Assembly (NCBI RefSeq): GCF_042429765.1
Contig: NZ_JBHLZU010000006.1
Coordinates: forward strand, 186,001 to 250,000
Length of the DNA: 64,000 nt
Source of the DNA: Allokutzneria oryzae
Lineage (GTDB): Bacteria > Actinomycetota > Actinomycetes > Mycobacteriales > Pseudonocardiaceae
Direction of reading: 5' to 3'
Shown here: positions 36,150 to 44,510 of the stretch, piece after piece
Numbering within the stretch: the stretch's first letter is position 1
How the letters are laid out: each line of letters starts with the position of its first letter
The notes under the pieces: generated by a model
The model's input: only the letters and a program-made list of their open reading frames with translations
Told to the model about the DNA's origin: nothing
The model's database searches: none
Translations under genes and position numbers: made by a program

Positions 36150-37352
36150 TCACCAGGTCACCGGGAGCGCGTGCAGACCGTAGACCCCGGCGTTGTCCTT
36201 GAACGGCAGCTCCGCGACGGGGGCGGCCAGCCGCAGCCCGGGAATCCTGGCGAACAGCGCGGTGAACACGATCTCCAGCTCGATCCTGGCCAGGTTCTGC
36301 CCGATGCACTGGTGGATGCCGTAGCCGAAGGCCAGGTGCTGCCTGCCGCCCCGGCGGACGTCGAGCTCGCCGGGGTCGGCGAACACCGCCTCGTCGTGGT
36401 TGCCGGAGGCGCTGAGCCCGATGACGCCCTCGCCCGCGCGGATCAGCACCCCGCCGATCTCCATGTCGGCCAGCACGACGCGCGAGGTCACCTGGTCGCC
36501 GATGCTGAAGTAGCGCAGCAGCTCCTCGACGGCCGAGGGGACCAGGCTCGGGTCGGCCCTGAGCGCGTCCAGCTGGCCGGGGTTCTCCAGCAGCCCCAGC
36601 ACGCCGAGGGAGATCATGTTCGCTGTGGTCTCGTGCCCGCCGACCAGCAGCACCGACGCCATCCGGACGAGGCCGTCGTGGTCGAGCACCCCGGCCTCGC
36701 GGTTCCGCTCCACCATCCTGCTGAGCAGGTCGTCGCCCGGCTCGGCCGCCTTGGCGGTGATCAGCTCGGTGAAGTACTGGTGCAGGCGCTGGTGCGTGCG
36801 GCCCAGCTCCTCGTAGCCGGTCGAGACCGACAGCAGCTTCGCGGTGCACTCGCCGAAGAACTCGCGGTCGGCGTAGGGCACCCCGAGCAGCTCGCAGATC
36901 ACCATCGAGGGCACGGGCAGGGCGAACGCCGTCACGAGGTCCACCGGTCCCCCGCCCGCGAGCATCTCGGAGATGTGCTCGTCCACGATCTCCTGGACGC
37001 GCGGCCGCAGCTGGAGCATCCGCCGCGCGGTGAACTCGGAGATGACCAGCTTGCGCTGCGCGGTGTGCGCGGGCGGGTCCATCGCGAGCATCACCGGCCG
37101 CTGCTGCTCCATGACCTCCTGCGGCACGTCGAAGGACAGCGGGTACCCGGGGTGGGCCATGTTCGAGCTGACGTCGGGACTGGCCAGCAGCTGCCGGATG
37201 TGCTCGTGCCGGGTGAGCAGCCACGCCTGCCGCCCGGAGCCCAGCGTGACCCTGCTGATCGGCTGCTCCGCGCGCAGGGTGGCGTAGGCCTCCGGCGGGT
37301 GGAGCGGGCACGTCCTCGGGTAGGGGTAGGTGCCCAGCGGCTGGTCGGTCAT
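36150..37352 (-). CDS. Cytochrome P450, probable thiopeptide valine hydroxylase
   Basis: A 400-residue bacterial P450 with I-helix LLVGGHETTANM, ExxR in EELLRYFSI and the heme-cysteine loop FGYGIHQCIGQNLAR. It is the last gene of the minus-strand thiopeptide operon, 16 bp after the lyase gene. In the berninamycin pathway a P450 hydroxylates the single core valine; the core here also has one valine (position 7), so the same role is inferred. Redox partners are not encoded nearby. Confidence 0.85.
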   Translation of the reverse strand: MTDQPLGTYPYPRTCPLHPPEAYATLRAEQPISRVTLGSGRQAWLLTRHEHIRQLLASPDVSSNMAHPGYPLSFDVPQEVMEQQRPVMLAMDPPAHTAQRKLVISEFTARRMLQLRPRVQEIVDEHISEMLAGGGPVDLVTAFALPVPSMVICELLGVPYADREFFGECTAKLLSVSTGYEELGRTHQRLHQYFTELITAKAAEPGDDLLSRMVERNREAGVLDHDGLVRMASVLLVGGHETTANMISLGVLGLLENPGQLDALRADPSLVPSAVEELLRYFSIGDQVTSRVVLADMEIGGVLIRAGEGVIGLSASGNHDEAVFADPGELDVRRGGRQHLAFGYGIHQCIGQNLARIELEIVFTALFARIPGLRLAAPVAELPFKDNAGVYGLHALPVTW

Positions 37353-37368
37353 CGTTGTTCCGCCTTCG

Positions 37369-38310
37369 CTAACCGATCGCCTCTTCGAGTCCCCTGCGCA
37401 CGATGTGCGCGACGAGGCCCTCGCTGGCCGGGACCAGCCCGAGGCGGTTGTTCGTGGTGTGCACGTAGTTCGAGAGGCAGCTCAGGTACGGCGTGCCGTC
37501 GAGGCTGAGGTCCCGCACGTCGACGTCGAGCCCGACCCCGCACAGCGACCGGGCACGCGCGGCGGCTCCGGCGCTGATGTCGTGGAACACGTCCTCGGTC
37601 GCGCCCTTGTGCCACACCGCGGCGCACAACTGGGTGAGCTGCGCGGAGACGCCCTGGTACAGCTTCGGCCACGCGCGCCGCATGTCCTCGGGCGCCCACT
37701 TGCTCCAGTAGTCCTCGTACTGCTGGAGGAACCGCTTCGCGGCGTCGGGGTCGAGCCCCGCGCCGTGCAGGAACATCGCCATGATCCTGGCGGCCTCGCC
37801 GATGGGCGCCCGTCTGGTGCCGACCGGCGTGTTCTGCGCGACCAGCAGGTCCAGGACCGCGGCGGAGGACTCGCGGAACAGGACCTCCGCGCTCGCCACG
37901 CCCTCGACACCGCCGTACTTGCCGTACTCCGGTTCGTAGGGGGCCGGGTCGAGGGTGCCGACGGCCCGCGCGTCCCTGGGGTTCTCCCCTTCCAGGCGCG
38001 CGAGCTCCGCCTGATGCGTCAGGCCCAGCTCGTACTCCTCGCGCGCCTCAGGCGCGAACTCCGGCATGGCCTCGGCCAGCCCCGCGAGGACGCGCTCCAC
38101 CGCGTCGGCCAGTGCGGCACCGGGGCCGGTGAGCATCCGGAGCCGGATGTGGGGACCGCCCTGCCAGTACCGGAGGAAGAAGAAGTGCTCGTACAGCCCT
38201 TCAGCGCGCAACAGCGGCGCGACCGTGGCGCGCAGGAAGTGGTCGTGCAGCGAGGGCGGGAGGTGCAGGTGCACCGGCCGCCACCGGCTACTTGTCAGTG
38301 TGTAGCTCAA
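37369..38310 (-). CDS. Thiopeptide lyase (split LanB elimination domain, TbtC-like)
   Basis: A 313-residue protein of the thiopeptide-type SpaB_C family. WRPVHLHLPPSLHD and FFFLRYWQGGPHIRLRM are its hallmark start. It removes glutamate from glutamylated Ser/Thr of the precursor, giving dehydroalanine and dehydrobutyrine. The TTG start has GAGGAG 7 nt upstream, inside the end of the dehydratase gene (23-bp overlap), so the two subunits are translationally coupled. It could be confused with the related pyridine synthase, but that role fits the 41434 gene better. Confidence 0.85.
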   Translation of the reverse strand: MSYTLTSSRWRPVHLHLPPSLHDHFLRATVAPLLRAEGLYEHFFFLRYWQGGPHIRLRMLTGPGAALADAVERVLAGLAEAMPEFAPEAREEYELGLTHQAELARLEGENPRDARAVGTLDPAPYEPEYGKYGGVEGVASAEVLFRESSAAVLDLLVAQNTPVGTRRAPIGEAARIMAMFLHGAGLDPDAAKRFLQQYEDYWSKWAPEDMRRAWPKLYQGVSAQLTQLCAAVWHKGATEDVFHDISAGAAARARSLCGVGLDVDVRDLSLDGTPYLSCLSNYVHTTNNRLGLVPASEGLVAHIVRRGLEEAIG

Positions 38311-40930
38311 CGAAGAACTCCTCTGCTGCCGTCCAGCCGGTGTCGGGCCCGTAGTCCTCCACCGAGGGCAGGCACTCGCGGACCGACACGAGCACGCCTT
38401 CGCGCGACAGCGCCGACTTCGCGAAACTCCGGACCAGGTAAGGGTTGCGGAAGTCGACGTACATCGGCTTGTGCACGCTCGCGCGGCGCAGGTGCCCGAA
38501 GTCCGCCCACTTGCGCGTCACCTTCCGGCTGCGCCCGGCCATCACGTCGCGTTCCTCGGCCGTCTGGCACAGCACGAAGGCGTGCCGGGGAAGGCCCTGC
38601 GAACGGCGCCACGCGTCGAAGGCCGTCAACGCCTCGAACGAGTCGCGGCTGAGGTCCTGGAGCATGGCGATGTCGGCGGCGGCCACGGTCCAGGTCCTGC
38701 GGTCGGCCACGACGTCGCCGACGACGAGCCTCGGCGCGGTCGTGGTCGGTTCCCCCCGGTCCAGGATGTCCTCCAACGGCTTCCACAGGACGCGGTTGGA
38801 CGGGGACAGCGCTTCGAGCAGGCGGTAGAGCAGCGGCACCCCGATCGGGGTCAGGAAGTTCATCGGGACCAGGTCGAGCGCCTCGCCCGCCTCCGGGTCC
38901 CACAGCCGCAGCGCGTTCGTGCCGGGCTCCACTCGGACGTCGAGGCGGTCCAGCCGGTAGCGCGTGCGGTCCTCGCCGAGCGACACCCCGCCGGGGTAGT
39001 CCACGACCCGCCTGGTCAGCGGCGGGTGCAGGTTGAAGTTGAACCCGAGCACGGCGTTGAGGTCGACCTGACCGGGGAACCTGCGGTCCAGGTGCTCCCG
39101 TTGCGCGGCGGCCAGGGACCAGGTGTCGGTGCCCCTGATGAACGAGCCGAACCGCGAGTAGTAGACGCCGTACCCGGTGAGCAGGCCGTTCACCACGAGC
39201 GTCCGGTCCTGGCCGGGGAGCGCGCCGCGGGCGAACTGGGCGCGGAAGGTCACGGACTCGGTGTCCACGAGGTCTTCCACCCCGTCGCAGGCCCGCTCGA
39301 TGTCCGCGGGGTCCAGGTGCACGGTCCCGTCCCCGGGCACGAGGCGCTCGCGGATGACGCGCAGGGCCTCGGCGCGCTGGGCGCGGTACTTGTCGGCCGC
39401 GTCCAGTCCGCGCCCCATGAGCACGTCGACCTGGGCCTGGTCGCTCAGGGAGGAGAACGCGCCGAAGAACTCCAGGAACGGCATGGAACGGCGCTCCCCG
39501 AGCACCTGGGCCGCGAACGCGTGCAGGCCGAGCCGCCGCACCTGGTTGTTGTCCATCAGGGACGCCAGCCGCCACAGCCCGCTGAGCGCGGGACGGCTGC
39601 GCTCGACCGTCGCCAGGTCCCAGGTCCGCGGCGCGGAGCTGGTGGGGGTGTCCTCGAAGACCGGGGACTTGAGGACCTCCTCCGGCGGCGGCGAGCCCTT
39701 GACCAGCTCGGCGATGGCGGTGATCGACCGGTACGCGGAGTCCAGCAGCGCCTGGCGCTCGGCGGCAGGGGCCGCCGCGAAGTCCGTCTCCAGCCGCGCC
39801 AGCTCGGCGAAGTGGCCGCGCACGGCCTCGGTCTCCGCCGTGCCACCGGCGGCGAGCATCTCGGCCACCCTGCTCAGGTAGCCGGGGTCGTGGTCGTCGG
39901 CGAGCGGGCGGAAGAACAGCACACCCGCACGGGTCAGGCCGTGCACGACGTTGCGGCTCACCGACTCGTCACCGGTGACGGCGGTGAGGGCGCTGAGCAC
40001 CTCGGTCGCCGGGGCCCGGCGCTCGGGCATCGCGGTGAGCACTGCGTCGAGGATCTTCTCGCGGCGCATCTTCAGCACCGCCTCGCGCGGGATGTCGCCC
40101 TCGCCCTGCGATCCCGGTGCCACGCCGACGAACTCGACCACCTCGGCGTCGTGGCGCAGCGTGGAGTTCAGCAGCAGCCAGCCGGTCTCCAACCCGCCGG
40201 GAAGGCGCGGCACCACGGCCAGCACCCAGTTGACCAGCAGGCGGTTCAGCTTCGTGACGGACTCGTCCGGCTCCTCCGCCCTCGCGGGCACCGCCGCGTC
40301 CGGGGCCTCTGGCGGGAACGCGCCGAGCTCGGTGAAGCGGCCGAACGGCGACGGCTTCATGCTCGCCCGGTAGGCGAAGTTGACCAGGGAGGACTCCAGC
40401 ACCCTCGCCTTGCTCGGCTTGGGCGGCTTGCCCGAGCCGGAGACGAAGTCACGCAGCGCGCGGTGCAGCTGCTCCCCGGAGAGCTGGAGGCTCCTGCCCA
40501 TCGCGTCGTGCTCGAAGAGCGCCCGGAAACCCTTGGTGGCGGCCGACTTCTCGGCCTCCAGGGCCTGTTCGGCCGCGCGCTCGCACCCCTCGGCGCGCTC
40601 GCCGAGCCCGCGCCAGCGCTCGACCTCGGCGAGCAGCTCGGCGTCCAGGTGCCCGCGAAGCGGCTCCAGCCGCGCGCTCACGCGGTCGTGCCGCAGGTTG
40701 TGCACGTCGCGGCGGAGCTTGATCAGGTCGGCCCTCGGGCCGTCGCCGACCGCGGGCACGAGCGCGCCGAGGCGGTCGGACAGGCTCGCGGCGGCCGCGC
40801 CGATCTCCTCGCGCAGCTCGTTCAGCTCATCGACGCGCGCCCAGGTGGCGGTGAACGCCATCCCGGCGAGCTCGCTCAGCGGGAGGCGGCCCCGCCGGTA
40901 GACGACGTACGGACTGACGCTCACGTTCAT
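38288..40930 (-). CDS. Thiopeptide LanB-type glutamyl transferase (TbtB-like)
   Basis: An 880-residue lantibiotic dehydratase N-terminal domain protein. It begins NVSVSPYVVYRRGRLPLSEL, typical for the family, and has KPSPFGRFTELGAF and RYRLDRLDVRVEPGT blocks. It uses glutamyl-tRNA to glutamylate Ser/Thr side chains; elimination is done by the separate lyase. ATG 40930 (GGGGAAC upstream) is preferred over a longer frame from 41014 that would run through the hairpin. It follows the precursor gene by 144 bp. Confidence 0.92.
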   Translation of the reverse strand: MNVSVSPYVVYRRGRLPLSELAGMAFTATWARVDELNELREEIGAAAASLSDRLGALVPAVGDGPRADLIKLRRDVHNLRHDRVSARLEPLRGHLDAELLAEVERWRGLGERAEGCERAAEQALEAEKSAATKGFRALFEHDAMGRSLQLSGEQLHRALRDFVSGSGKPPKPSKARVLESSLVNFAYRASMKPSPFGRFTELGAFPPEAPDAAVPARAEEPDESVTKLNRLLVNWVLAVVPRLPGGLETGWLLLNSTLRHDAEVVEFVGVAPGSQGEGDIPREAVLKMRREKILDAVLTAMPERRAPATEVLSALTAVTGDESVSRNVVHGLTRAGVLFFRPLADDHDPGYLSRVAEMLAAGGTAETEAVRGHFAELARLETDFAAAPAAERQALLDSAYRSITAIAELVKGSPPPEEVLKSPVFEDTPTSSAPRTWDLATVERSRPALSGLWRLASLMDNNQVRRLGLHAFAAQVLGERRSMPFLEFFGAFSSLSDQAQVDVLMGRGLDAADKYRAQRAEALRVIRERLVPGDGTVHLDPADIERACDGVEDLVDTESVTFRAQFARGALPGQDRTLVVNGLLTGYGVYYSRFGSFIRGTDTWSLAAAQREHLDRRFPGQVDLNAVLGFNFNLHPPLTRRVVDYPGGVSLGEDRTRYRLDRLDVRVEPGTNALRLWDPEAGEALDLVPMNFLTPIGVPLLYRLLEALSPSNRVLWKPLEDILDRGEPTTTAPRLVVGDVVADRRTWTVAAADIAMLQDLSRDSFEALTAFDAWRRSQGLPRHAFVLCQTAEERDVMAGRSRKVTRKWADFGHLRRASVHKPMYVDFRNPYLVRSFAKSALSREGVLVSVRECLPSVEDYGPDTGWTAAEEFFVELHTDK

Positions 40931-41017
40931 CGGACGTTCCCCAGCATGCTCACGCGGGCCCGGTACTCCTGGAAATAATCCAGCCCCTCGGTGTTCGATA
41001 TAAGAAATGCGCACAGA

Positions 41018-41051
41018 AAGCCACCGCCGAGGTGCACCTCGACGGTGGCTT
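41018..41051 (-). terminator. Hairpin between precursor gene and dehydratase operon
   Basis: AAGCCACCG and CGGTGGCTT form the outer stem and CCGAGGTG/CACCTCG the inner one, with one unpaired base. It starts 23 bp after the precursor stop and there is no long U tract. It probably stops most transcripts and protects the 3' end, so the precursor is made in excess over the enzymes. Confidence 0.75.
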
Positions 41052-41074
41052 CAGCATGTTCCCCAGTCCTGAAA

Positions 41075-41221
41075 TCAGGAAGAGGACGACGAAGACGTCG
41101 AAACGCTGGTGGTCGTGCAGGACGACGCCATCACCTGGGACAGCGCGTCATCGCCCTCGCTGATACCGGCCATCAGGTCGGAAATCTCGAGAACGTTGAG
41201 GTCAATCTCCTGCTTGTTCAT
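41075..41221 (-). CDS. Thiopeptide precursor peptide, berninamycin-type core
   Basis: A 48-residue peptide. Leader residues 1-33 (MNKQEIDLNVLEISDLMAGI..., acidic, ending VMAS); core residues 34-48, SCTTTSVSTSSSSSS. The core is nearly all Ser/Thr, with one Cys and one Val. From memory this equals or nearly equals the berninamycin precursor core. Prediction: thiazole from Cys2, oxazoles and methyloxazole from Ser/Thr, pyridine from Ser1 and Ser13 (35-membered ring), hydroxylated Val7, and a Ser14-Ser15 tail. AAAGGGGGTG ribosome site before the ATG. The enzymes of both flanking operons fit. Confidence 0.93.
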   Translation of the reverse strand: MNKQEIDLNVLEISDLMAGISEGDDALSQVMASSCTTTSVSTSSSSSS

Positions 41222-41433
41222 TGTCACACCCCCTTTCGTATCGATCGCCGCTGACGCTAATCGGCAAACCGAGCACCACGCAATCAACTTCCAAGTGACG
41301 AGGATCACATGCCATAGAAAAGTTTTAGAGCCCGGCACGGCGCCGATAGCAGAGAGATAAGCTCCGGACGTACGCTGAGGTGAAACACCCGCGTGAGAAA
41401 GACTTACTCGGCCGATCTGGGGAGGGCTCAACC
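41222..41433. promoter_or_regulatory. Divergent thiopeptide promoter region
   Basis: 212 bp between the precursor and the pyridine synthase gene, lower in GC than its surroundings. It must hold promoters for both operons. A CCGGCACGGCGCCG stretch is partly palindromic. No clear activator box was identified, and no regulator gene lies in the cluster. Confidence 0.6.
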
Positions 41434-42507
41434 ATGCACTTGTTCGCCGTTGTGCCATGGCAAGAGACTTCATCCCTGAATGAAACCGCAGCTCTGATCG
41501 GTGAAGTTTTCTCACCGGAACACACGAAAAACCACGGCCCTTACTACTTCGTGCGCACGCGCGACCACCGCACGGGCGCGGAGGCGCTGCAGCTGAGCAT
41601 CGCCGAGGTCACCGACCAGGCAGAGACGAGAAAGGCACTGGTCAGGGCCGCCGAACGCCACGGGCGCACCGTGCGGGTCGACGAGGTGCCGCTCGACTCG
41701 ATCCCCTCGCCGTTGTGGAACTCCGGCTTCGACGGCCCAGGCTTCCCGGCCTTGTCGCGGCGGCTCTATCAGCGGGCCGCGCCGATCCTGGCCACTTTTT
41801 TGAACCGCGCGGCCCAGGCGGACAATCCGCTGCAATCGGCACTCGACGCCATCCGGCTCATGGTGGCGCACACGCGGGCGACCCTGCTGAGATCCCCGCA
41901 GCGAAGCCTCGCAGGATACGAGTTCCGCGAGCTTCTGTCACTACGACTACTGAGCTACAGGTCCCATTTCGAAGCCGTATATCCGCGCACCAAGGACCCA
42001 GCATCCTTCGAAGCGGCGTGTGCGCGTTTTTATGCACAGGCCGGTCCGGAGATACACAAATTTGTCACCTCGTCCGGGGACGCTGACGCCATTTGGGCTA
42101 ACGACGCGGTGATTCGACAATGGACAGAGCTCGTCATGTCCGCTTCACACCCGCTGGCCGCGGACTTCCGGGACGGAACCGTGGTCGACGCCGGGCGCAC
42201 CCTGGAGGATCTCGTTCGTGAACGGGGTGCACCGGTGGAGCCCACCCGTTTCCACACGCCGCGGATACCCGAGCTGGAACGGCTGCTGCACCACGACACC
42301 GACTTCCTGTCGTTCCGTTTGCTCACCAGCCTGTTGTACAGCTGCCTCTACACGCTCGGCTTCAGCCTGCCGGAGAGGTACGTGTACTGCTACGTCGCCG
42401 CGCGCGCCAACGAAGAGGTCGCGGGCAGGTCCATGCTGGAGCTCGCGGCGGATCTCGACGACCTGGCCAGGCGCGTCGCGGCGGTCTCCGCGGCCGGTGC
42501 CGAGTAA
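41434..42507 (+). CDS. Pyridine synthase, [4+2] cyclase (TbtD/TclM-like)
   Basis: A 357-residue divergent SpaB_C-like protein. It lacks the RYW..GGPH motif of the lyase but ends LTSLLYSCLYTLGFSLPERYVYCYVAARANEEV, the pattern I associate with thiopeptide macrocyclases. These join two dehydroalanines into the pyridine ring, closing the macrocycle and releasing the leader. ATG 41434 has GGAGGG 7 nt upstream; the longer frame has no ribosome site. First gene of the plus-strand operon. Its 5' half has lower GC than its neighbours. Confidence 0.78.
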   Translation: MHLFAVVPWQETSSLNETAALIGEVFSPEHTKNHGPYYFVRTRDHRTGAEALQLSIAEVTDQAETRKALVRAAERHGRTVRVDEVPLDSIPSPLWNSGFDGPGFPALSRRLYQRAAPILATFLNRAAQADNPLQSALDAIRLMVAHTRATLLRSPQRSLAGYEFRELLSLRLLSYRSHFEAVYPRTKDPASFEAACARFYAQAGPEIHKFVTSSGDADAIWANDAVIRQWTELVMSASHPLAADFRDGTVVDAGRTLEDLVRERGAPVEPTRFHTPRIPELERLLHHDTDFLSFRLLTSLLYSCLYTLGFSLPERYVYCYVAARANEEVAGRSMLELAADLDDLARRVAAVSAAGAE

Positions 42508-42516
42508 GGAGCCACC

Positions 42517-43863
42517 TTGTACCTGGGCACCCATCAGGAGCACATCTCGGACGAGCTGCGCGCGCTCGAGAACCTCGTCTCCCCGTACGGGCTCATCTCG
42601 CACACCGCCTCGCTGCCGGTGCGCGAGGGCGAGCCGTCCTTCGCCGTCCACCTCTCGCACATCGGCGACCCCTCGATGGCCCTGGCGAACCTGGACGTGT
42701 GGGCGCACAGCGAGGACATGGGCAACGTCGACGGCGCCGGCACCGCGCTCACCACCGAACGCGCCCGGCTGATCTCCATCGCCGAGGGGCTGGAGCGGTA
42801 CTCCACGTGCGCGTGGAGCGACGACGAGCTGGTGACCGCGGCGGAGAACGACCTCGACGAGGAGTTCGTCTCGCCCTCCCGCTGGCCCCGCTGCTCCCCC
42901 GCCGAGCTGGCGCGGGAGGACTGCAACCTGGCCGAGTACGACCCGTCCGTGCCGATCCGCTGGGTGCGCGCGTGGTCGCTCACCCGGCGCGTGCCGGTGC
43001 TCGTGCCCGCGATCTCGGTCTACCTGCACATGCCCTACCACTCGAAGTCCGAGCGCTTCCTGCGCGGGATCACCACGGGCGCGGCCGTGCACTCCGACGT
43101 GCGCGCGGCCGTGCTCAACGGGTTGCTGGAGGTCGTCGAGCGGGACGCCATCGCGCTGGTCTGGCTGCAACGGCTGCGGCTGCCCGAGCTGACCGTGGCC
43201 CCGGAGCGGCTGGACCCGTCCACCCACGAGTACTACCGGGCGGGCACCTCCACGGACCTGCGGGTACGGCTCTACGACGCGACCACGGACTTCGGCGTCC
43301 CGGTGATCTACGCGGTGCAGCTCGCCGACGCCGACCCGACGCTCGCCCAGATCGTCGCCGCCACCTGCGACATCAGCCCGGAACGGGCGCTCGGCAAGAT
43401 CTACCGCGAGCTGTCCTCGCTGCGAGTGGCGCTGCGCGGCTACGTGGCCGCCTTCGACACGCGCCAGCCCGACCGCGACAAGGTCAGCGTGACCGGGGGT
43501 GCTGTCTACAACGCCGCGCCCGAACGGCGGGGCATGTTCGACTTCCTGTTGGAGGGCGAGCGCCCGACGCGCGGCCTCGACGAGCTGCCCACCGTGCCCG
43601 AGGGCGCGGACGCGCTGGACACGGTGGTCTCGCGACTGGCGGAGCGCGACGCCGAGGTGCTCGTCGTCGACATCACCACCGACGAGGCGCGCCAGGTCGG
43701 CATGCGGGCGGTGAAGGTGCTGGTGCCAGAGGCGATGCCGGTGTCCTTCGTGCACTCCGAGCGCTTCCTGGGCACTCCGCGCCTCTACGACGCTCCACGC
43801 GCGATGGGGCACCCGTGCCACGGCGAGGACGAGATCAACCCCGAGCACCAGCCGTTCGCGTGA
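42517..43863 (+). CDS. YcaO cyclodehydratase
   Basis: A 448-residue YcaO protein. ATP-binding residues are recognisable in SIAEGLERYS and NGLLEVVERDAIAL, with a QVGMRAVKVLVPEAMP strand and a Pro/Glu-containing end. It phosphorylates backbone amides of the precursor so that Cys, Ser or Thr side chains cyclise to azolines. TTG start with AAGGAG 6 nt upstream, 9 bp after the cyclase stop. It needs an RRE/ThiF partner, supplied here by the next two genes. Confidence 0.93.
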   Translation: MYLGTHQEHISDELRALENLVSPYGLISHTASLPVREGEPSFAVHLSHIGDPSMALANLDVWAHSEDMGNVDGAGTALTTERARLISIAEGLERYSTCAWSDDELVTAAENDLDEEFVSPSRWPRCSPAELAREDCNLAEYDPSVPIRWVRAWSLTRRVPVLVPAISVYLHMPYHSKSERFLRGITTGAAVHSDVRAAVLNGLLEVVERDAIALVWLQRLRLPELTVAPERLDPSTHEYYRAGTSTDLRVRLYDATTDFGVPVIYAVQLADADPTLAQIVAATCDISPERALGKIYRELSSLRVALRGYVAAFDTRQPDRDKVSVTGGAVYNAAPERRGMFDFLLEGERPTRGLDELPTVPEGADALDTVVSRLAERDAEVLVVDITTDEARQVGMRAVKVLVPEAMPVSFVHSERFLGTPRLYDAPRAMGHPCHGEDEINPEHQPFA

Positions 43864-43887
43864 GTGCGGGACAAGGAGCTGAGCAGC

Positions 43888-44496
43888 ATGTCGCACGATT
43901 CGCGTCCGCGGTGCCTGTACATCGTCCGCGACGCCTTCGGCCGGAAGCTCGCGGACTACCGCGACGTTCCTCCGGCGCACCTGGTGTCCTTCGAGGACTT
44001 CCGCGACACCACGGCTTTGGTCGGGGACGTCATCGTCCCGGTGCACGCGGGCAGCGACCCGGACCTGCGCGACGAGGTCGACCGGATCTGCGCGGAGCGG
44101 GGCACGCCCTCCGTCGGGCTCCAGCTGCTGCCGACCAAGATCGTCTGCGGCCCGGTGGTCGTCCCCGGCCACACCGCGTGCCACTCGTGCTACCGCAGGC
44201 GTTCAGCGCAGCACGCGGCCAAGGCGCGCCACCTCGACGTGGACGCGAGCCTCTCCGGGCTGCCGCTGGGGTTCGGCGCGCAGCACCTGGCCGTGGCCTC
44301 CGGGCTCCTGGAGCTGGCCCTGACCGAGATCGCCGAGGGCGTCACGGGGATCGGCGGCACCGTGCGCACCTTCAACCTCGTCTCCGGCAGCGTGACCGCG
44401 GCGGTGACGGTGGCGGTCGACCGGTGCCCGAGGTGCGGCGGCCGGTTCGCGGCGGCACGCGCGACCGGCGCGTCGCCGGTACCGGAACTGCTGTGA
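43888..44496 (+). CDS. Short ThiF-like cyclodehydratase partner without RRE domain
   Basis: A 202-residue protein resembling the central and C-terminal parts of ocin-ThiF-like proteins: a Rossmann-like half (DVIVPVHAGSDPDLRDEV) and two CxxC pairs (HSCYRR preceded by TAC, and RCPRCGG) that likely bind one zinc. The N-terminal leader-binding domain of the usual 600-residue form is absent and appears instead at the start of the next gene. ATG 43888 has AAGGAG upstream; GTG 43864 is a weaker alternative. Confidence 0.7.
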   Translation: MSHDSRPRCLYIVRDAFGRKLADYRDVPPAHLVSFEDFRDTTALVGDVIVPVHAGSDPDLRDEVDRICAERGTPSVGLQLLPTKIVCGPVVVPGHTACHSCYRRRSAQHAAKARHLDVDASLSGLPLGFGAQHLAVASGLLELALTEIAEGVTGIGGTVRTFNLVSGSVTAAVTVAVDRCPRCGGRFAAARATGASPVPELL

Positions 44497-44510
44497 AGGG
44501 GGACTGAGCC

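Noticed and set aside
33425..36150. Mobile element as the carrier of the thiopeptide region
   Set aside because: No transposase, integrase, terminal inverted repeats or tRNA-associated att duplication could be seen at the edges.
37369..38310. Assignment of this gene as the pyridine synthase
   Set aside because: It carries the FFFLRYWQGGPHIRLR motif of elimination domains and is coupled to the glutamyl transferase; the 41434 gene lacks it and fits the cyclase better.
41075..41515. A 146-codon version of the thiopeptide precursor
   Set aside because: The upstream part has no ribosome site and overlaps the divergent gene; the ATG at 41221 has a strong site and gives a normal leader length.
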